NCBI RefSeq assembly: GCF_023016285.1
Contig: NZ_CP095413.1
Span: forward strand, 124,001 to 188,000
From: Muricauda sp. SCSIO 64092
Lineage (GTDB): Bacteria > Bacteroidota > Bacteroidia > Flavobacteriales > Flavobacteriaceae
Length of the DNA stretch: 64,000 nucleotides
Direction: 5' to 3'
Every line of letters begins with the position of its first letter. Positions within the stretch are counted from its first letter, which is position 1. The notes beneath the pieces are model-generated. The model did no database searches, had not been told where the DNA came from, and saw only the letters and a list, made by a program, of their open reading frames with translations. Made by a program: the position numbers and the translations under genes. Below, piece after piece: positions 61,203-64,000 of the stretch.

Positions 61203-64000
61203 ATGGAAAGACGACTACGATGTATCCTATCCGCCATTCTTATGGCGTTGGCGGGCCTTAACGGGTATGGCCAAAATATTTTTGATGTTGAGGGCTACTG
61301 GTATGAAATCACATCTTCAACTTCAACTCCCCCTCAAGTTGAGATCACAGGCTATGATGAAGTCAATTTCGGAACAGAGGTGACCATACCCGTAACGGTC
61401 AACCACAACGGCACCGATCACGATGTGACCGCCATTCGCAAGCATGCTTTTGATAATAAGCAATTGGAGAGGGTCACTTTCACCGACACCCCGGGCACGC
61501 CGAGCAAGCTCACCAGTATTGGGGAGGGTGCTTTTTCCAGAAACCAATTGACCGAGGTTGCCATACCTAACAGTGTCACCAGTATTGGGGAATGGGCCTT
61601 TATCCATAACAAATTGGACAGGGTCACTTTCACCAACACCCCGGTCACGCCGAACAAGGTCACCAGTATTGGGGAAGGTGCTTTTTGGGGCAACCAATTG
61701 ACCGAGGTGGCCATACCCTATGGTGTCACCGATATCGGGGACATTGCTTTTGAAAACAACCAATTGGACAGTGTCACTTTCATCAACTTCCCGGGCACGA
61801 CGTTGGGCAGTGTCACCAGTATTGGGGCTCAGGCTTTTGCAGGAAACCAATTGACCAAGGTTGTCATACCCAACAGTGTCACCAGTATTGGGTATTTTGC
61901 CTTTAAAAACAACAAATTGGACAGTGTCACTTTCACCGACACCCCGGTCACGCCGAGCAAGGTCACCAGTATCAGGTTCGGTGCTTTTCAGGATAACCAA
62001 TTGACCAAGGTTGTCATACCCAACAGTGTGACCAGTATTGGGAATTTTGCTTTTTGGAACAACCAATTGACCGAGGTGGCCATACCGGGCAGTGTGACCC
62101 GTATTGGGGATGGGGCTTTTTTGGACAACCAATTGACCGAGGTGGCCATACCGGGCAGTGTGACCAGTATTGGGAATGGGGCTTTTTTGCACAACCATTT
62201 GACCGAGGTGACGATGGAGGCCGACGACCCACCTGCGCTCCATACGGATGCCTTTCAAAATCCGGGCCGTGATCAAATAGATCTGATAGTGCCCGCAGGG
62301 AGGAGACAGGCCTATTTGGACGACGGGCGGTGGACGGGGTTCAAATCCATCACCATCAAGACCTTTGCCGATGGTGGCATCAGATACGGAATCATTTCTC
62401 CGACCGAAGTGGAGGTCACAGGCTATACCGGTACGGCAACAGAGGTGGCCATCCCCCCAACGGCGAATGATGACATTAGGACCTTTGACGTTACCGCTAT
62501 TGGAAACAGGGCTTTCCTGGGGAAGGGATTGACGAGTGTGACCATGCCCGACGGTTTGACCCGTATCGGGGACAATGCTTTTCAGGACAACCAATTGACC
62601 AGTGTGACCATGCCCGACGGTGTGACCAGTATTGGGCACAGTGCTTTTCGGGATAACCAATTGACCAGTATGACCATACCCGATGGTGCTATCAGTATTG
62701 GACACAGTGCTTTTCAGGATAACCAATTGACCGAGGTGGCCATACCCGATGGTGTCACCGATATTGGGGATAATGCTTTTCAAAACAACCAATTGACCGA
62801 GGTGGCCATACCCGATGGTGTCACCGATATTGGGCACAGTGCTTTTCAAAATAACCGGTTGACCAGTGTGGCAGTACCGGACGGTGTGACCCGTATTGGG
62901 CACAGTACTTTTCATAACAACCGGTTGACCCATGTGGCCATACCCGATGGTGTCACCGAAATCGGGGACAATACTTTTCAGAACAACGATCTGTCCAGTG
63001 TGGTCATTCCCAACAGCGTTGGCAATATTGGCCGATCGGCCTTTGGAGACAATCCGTACCTTGGCATGATGACGGTGGAGGCCGACGACCCACCTGCGCT
63101 CGATGCGGATGCCTTTGGAGGTCTTTACGATAACGATACCAATCTTCGTGGCCAAATACACCTTATAGTGCCCCCGGGAAGGGTACAGGCCTATTTGGAC
63201 AATGGGTGGAGGGGCTTCAAATCCATATCGGATGGCAGTGACCTTCCCCTGCCGACCATTGGTGCCCCACAGAGTGTAGGTGGTCTTGGGCCCTTTACGG
63301 TCGACATTTCGTTCGATGGCGAGGTCACGGGTCTTGGGTTGGACGATATTGAAGTGGCCCATGCCACGGTAAGCTCCCTTTCGGGGAGCGGATCGACCTA
63401 TACCGCTACCCTTGAACCCACATCGCTCTGTGATGGTGTCCCCATCACCGTCGATGTACCGGTCAATGTCGCGGAAAGCACCGCTACGGGCTTCCCCAAC
63501 CAGGCGGCCGCGCAGGTCATTGTAGCTGTTGTGGATGCCATTGCCCCGACCATCGCCTGTCCCGCCGATGTGGTGGCCGATGCCGCTGACAATGGTACCG
63601 GTGACTGTACCGCCACCGTCGCCCTTGGCAGTCCCGTTGCCGAGGACAACTGTTCCGTAGCTTCTGTCGTTGCCCAGGTAAATGGTACGGAGGTGGACCC
63701 GGATACCTATGCGTTCGGCATCGGGACAACGACCGTGACCTGGATGGTGAGCGATGGTAGCGGGAACACCGCTTCCTGTCAGCAGACCGTGACCGTGGGA
63801 GAGGATTTGGACAACCTGGTGGCCATGGCAAAGGACATCACCGTACAATTGGATGCCGATGGAACAGCCTCCATCTCGCCCGATATGGTGGACAATGGTT
63901 CCAATTATGGCTGTGGCAGCATCCCGGAACTGAGCCTTGACAGGGATACCTTTACCTGTGGTGATGTGGGAGTCCCCATAACGGTGGTCCTTACCGCTGC
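61203..64000 (+). CDS. exported BspA-type leucine-rich-repeat protein with HYR domain, 3' end cut by the window
   Basis: The frame is open from ATG 61203 to the window end (932 codons visible). A signal peptide (CILSAILMALAGLNGYGQ) is followed by about 20 LRR_5 (BspA/TpLRR) repeats of about 23 residues with the core VTxIGxxAFxxNxLTxVxIPxG, in two blocks (11 then 9). Each block ends with a cap, EADDPPALxxDAF, then a turn with QAYLDxG. A beta-rich region and one HYR domain (APTIACPADVVADAADNG onward, about residues 780-867) follow, then the start of another unit, KDITVQLDADGTASISPDMV, typical of type IX-secreted flavobacterial proteins. Likely role: surface adhesion or binding. The long opposite-strand open frame is a shadow. 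Confidence 0.9.
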   Translation, partial: MERRLRCILSAILMALAGLNGYGQNIFDVEGYWYEITSSTSTPPQVEITGYDEVNFGTEVTIPVTVNHNGTDHDVTAIRKHAFDNKQLERVTFTDTPGTPSKLTSIGEGAFSRNQLTEVAIPNSVTSIGEWAFIHNKLDRVTFTNTPVTPNKVTSIGEGAFWGNQLTEVAIPYGVTDIGDIAFENNQLDSVTFINFPGTTLGSVTSIGAQAFAGNQLTKVVIPNSVTSIGYFAFKNNKLDSVTFTDTPVTPSKVTSIRFGAFQDNQLTKVVIPNSVTSIGNFAFWNNQLTEVAIPGSVTRIGDGAFLDNQLTEVAIPGSVTSIGNGAFLHNHLTEVTMEADDPPALHTDAFQNPGRDQIDLIVPAGRRQAYLDDGRWTGFKSITIKTFADGGIRYGIISPTEVEVTGYTGTATEVAIPPTANDDIRTFDVTAIGNRAFLGKGLTSVTMPDGLTRIGDNAFQDNQLTSVTMPDGVTSIGHSAFRDNQLTSMTIPDGAISIGHSAFQDNQLTEVAIPDGVTDIGDNAFQNNQLTEVAIPDGVTDIGHSAFQNNRLTSVAVPDGVTRIGHSTFHNNRLTHVAIPDGVTEIGDNTFQNNDLSSVVIPNSVGNIGRSAFGDNPYLGMMTVEADDPPALDADAFGGLYDNDTNLRGQIHLIVPPGRVQAYLDNGWRGFKSISDGSDLPLPTIGAPQSVGGLGPFTVDISFDGEVTGLGLDDIEVAHATVSSLSGSGSTYTATLEPTSLCDGVPITVDVPVNVAESTATGFPNQAAAQVIVAVVDAIAPTIACPADVVADAADNGTGDCTATVALGSPVAEDNCSVASVVAQVNGTEVDPDTYAFGIGTTTVTWMVSDGSGNTASCQQTVTVGEDLDNLVAMAKDITVQLDADGTASISPDMVDNGSNYGCGSIPELSLDRDTFTCGDVGVPITVVLTA
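61425..63066 (+). repeat. tandem coding repeats of about 69 bp (LRR_5 units)
   Basis: About 20 repeats encoding roughly 23 residues each, interrupted near 62200-62480 by a capping segment, so they form two arrays. Neighbouring units are often near identical at the DNA level, for example those at 62720-62860, which share long runs. Alternating short units (VTFxxTPxTP) occur in the first array, giving a longer two-unit period of about 51 residues. Confidence 0.85.

Noticed and set aside
61425-63066. Tandem 69-bp repeats as a CRISPR array or satellite
   Set aside because: The repeats stay in frame and encode LRR_5 units without unique spacers between identical repeats.
61323-63848. An 841-codon open frame on the minus strand
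   Set aside because: It is the antisense shadow of the LRR/HYR gene. Its translation is repetitive (HTGQLVVLKS-like) only because the coding repeats are, and it has no signal peptide or known domain. The plus-strand frame has a signal peptide and clear LRR and HYR motifs.

Overview
The window reads as chromosomal DNA of a marine-type flavobacterium (Bacteroidota, Flavobacteriaceae; the gene content is reminiscent of Muricauda/Allomuricauda-like genomes, an inference from family knowledge, not a search). Reasons: several promoters carry the Bacteroidota -7 element TAnnTTTG, Shine-Dalgarno sequences are generally absent, and typical Bacteroidota families are present (DUF5916, DUF6515, CIA30, an ECF sigma with small membrane and periplasmic partners, a BspA-type LRR/HYR surface protein, a tricorn-like S41 protease). 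Genes are dense, often overlapping or abutting, and moderate in GC, with two visibly AT-rich inserts (about 16.3-18.3 kb and 35.95-37.7 kb).

Layout. 0-7 kb: end of a phosphohexomutase, an ABC exporter, an ECF sigma / membrane protein / periplasmic sensor triad, a YHYH lipoprotein, small exported proteins, and an LD-carboxypeptidase convergent with a YCF48-like lipoprotein. 8.07-8.52 kb is an unusually structured intergenic region: a 160-bp imperfect inverted repeat, a promoter followed closely by a terminator, and a perfect 12-5-12 palindrome. It leads into a Cys-rich mini-protein and a Fur-family regulator. 9.5-16.3 kb: RsmB-type RNA methyltransferase, AraC regulator with an SDR, an exported methyltransferase abutting a CIA30 protein, and DUF5916. 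16.6-18.3 kb: ImmA/IrrE-type regulator-protease plus a DUF4411 PIN protein, followed by purL.

22-36 kb is central carbon and lipid metabolism. The minus-strand pflB-pflA-OFA transporter operon has an FNR/CRP-like palindrome near -41 of its likely promoter. Then come an acyl-CoA synthetase and a beta-oxidation operon (MarR, HAD/ECH fusion, thiolase, acyl-CoA dehydrogenase) behind a perfect 24-bp palindrome. A four-helix-bundle (S23/IVS) gene flanked by inverted repeats interrupts this operon. A DUF262/DUF1524 (GmrSD-like) protein follows.

37-60 kb: M49 peptidase, beta-barrel-like protein, PLP decarboxylase, a divergent trehalose locus (GH15 against a TPS/TPP fusion), a propeller/SnoaL-like gene split by an in-frame TGA, a TMEM175 channel, and a hydrolase-rich run (M28, M1, arginase-like, nitrilase, GNAT, Zn-alcohol dehydrogenase, M20, YdeI-like, tricorn-like). 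The window ends inside a large exported protein with about 20 LRR_5 repeats and an HYR domain.
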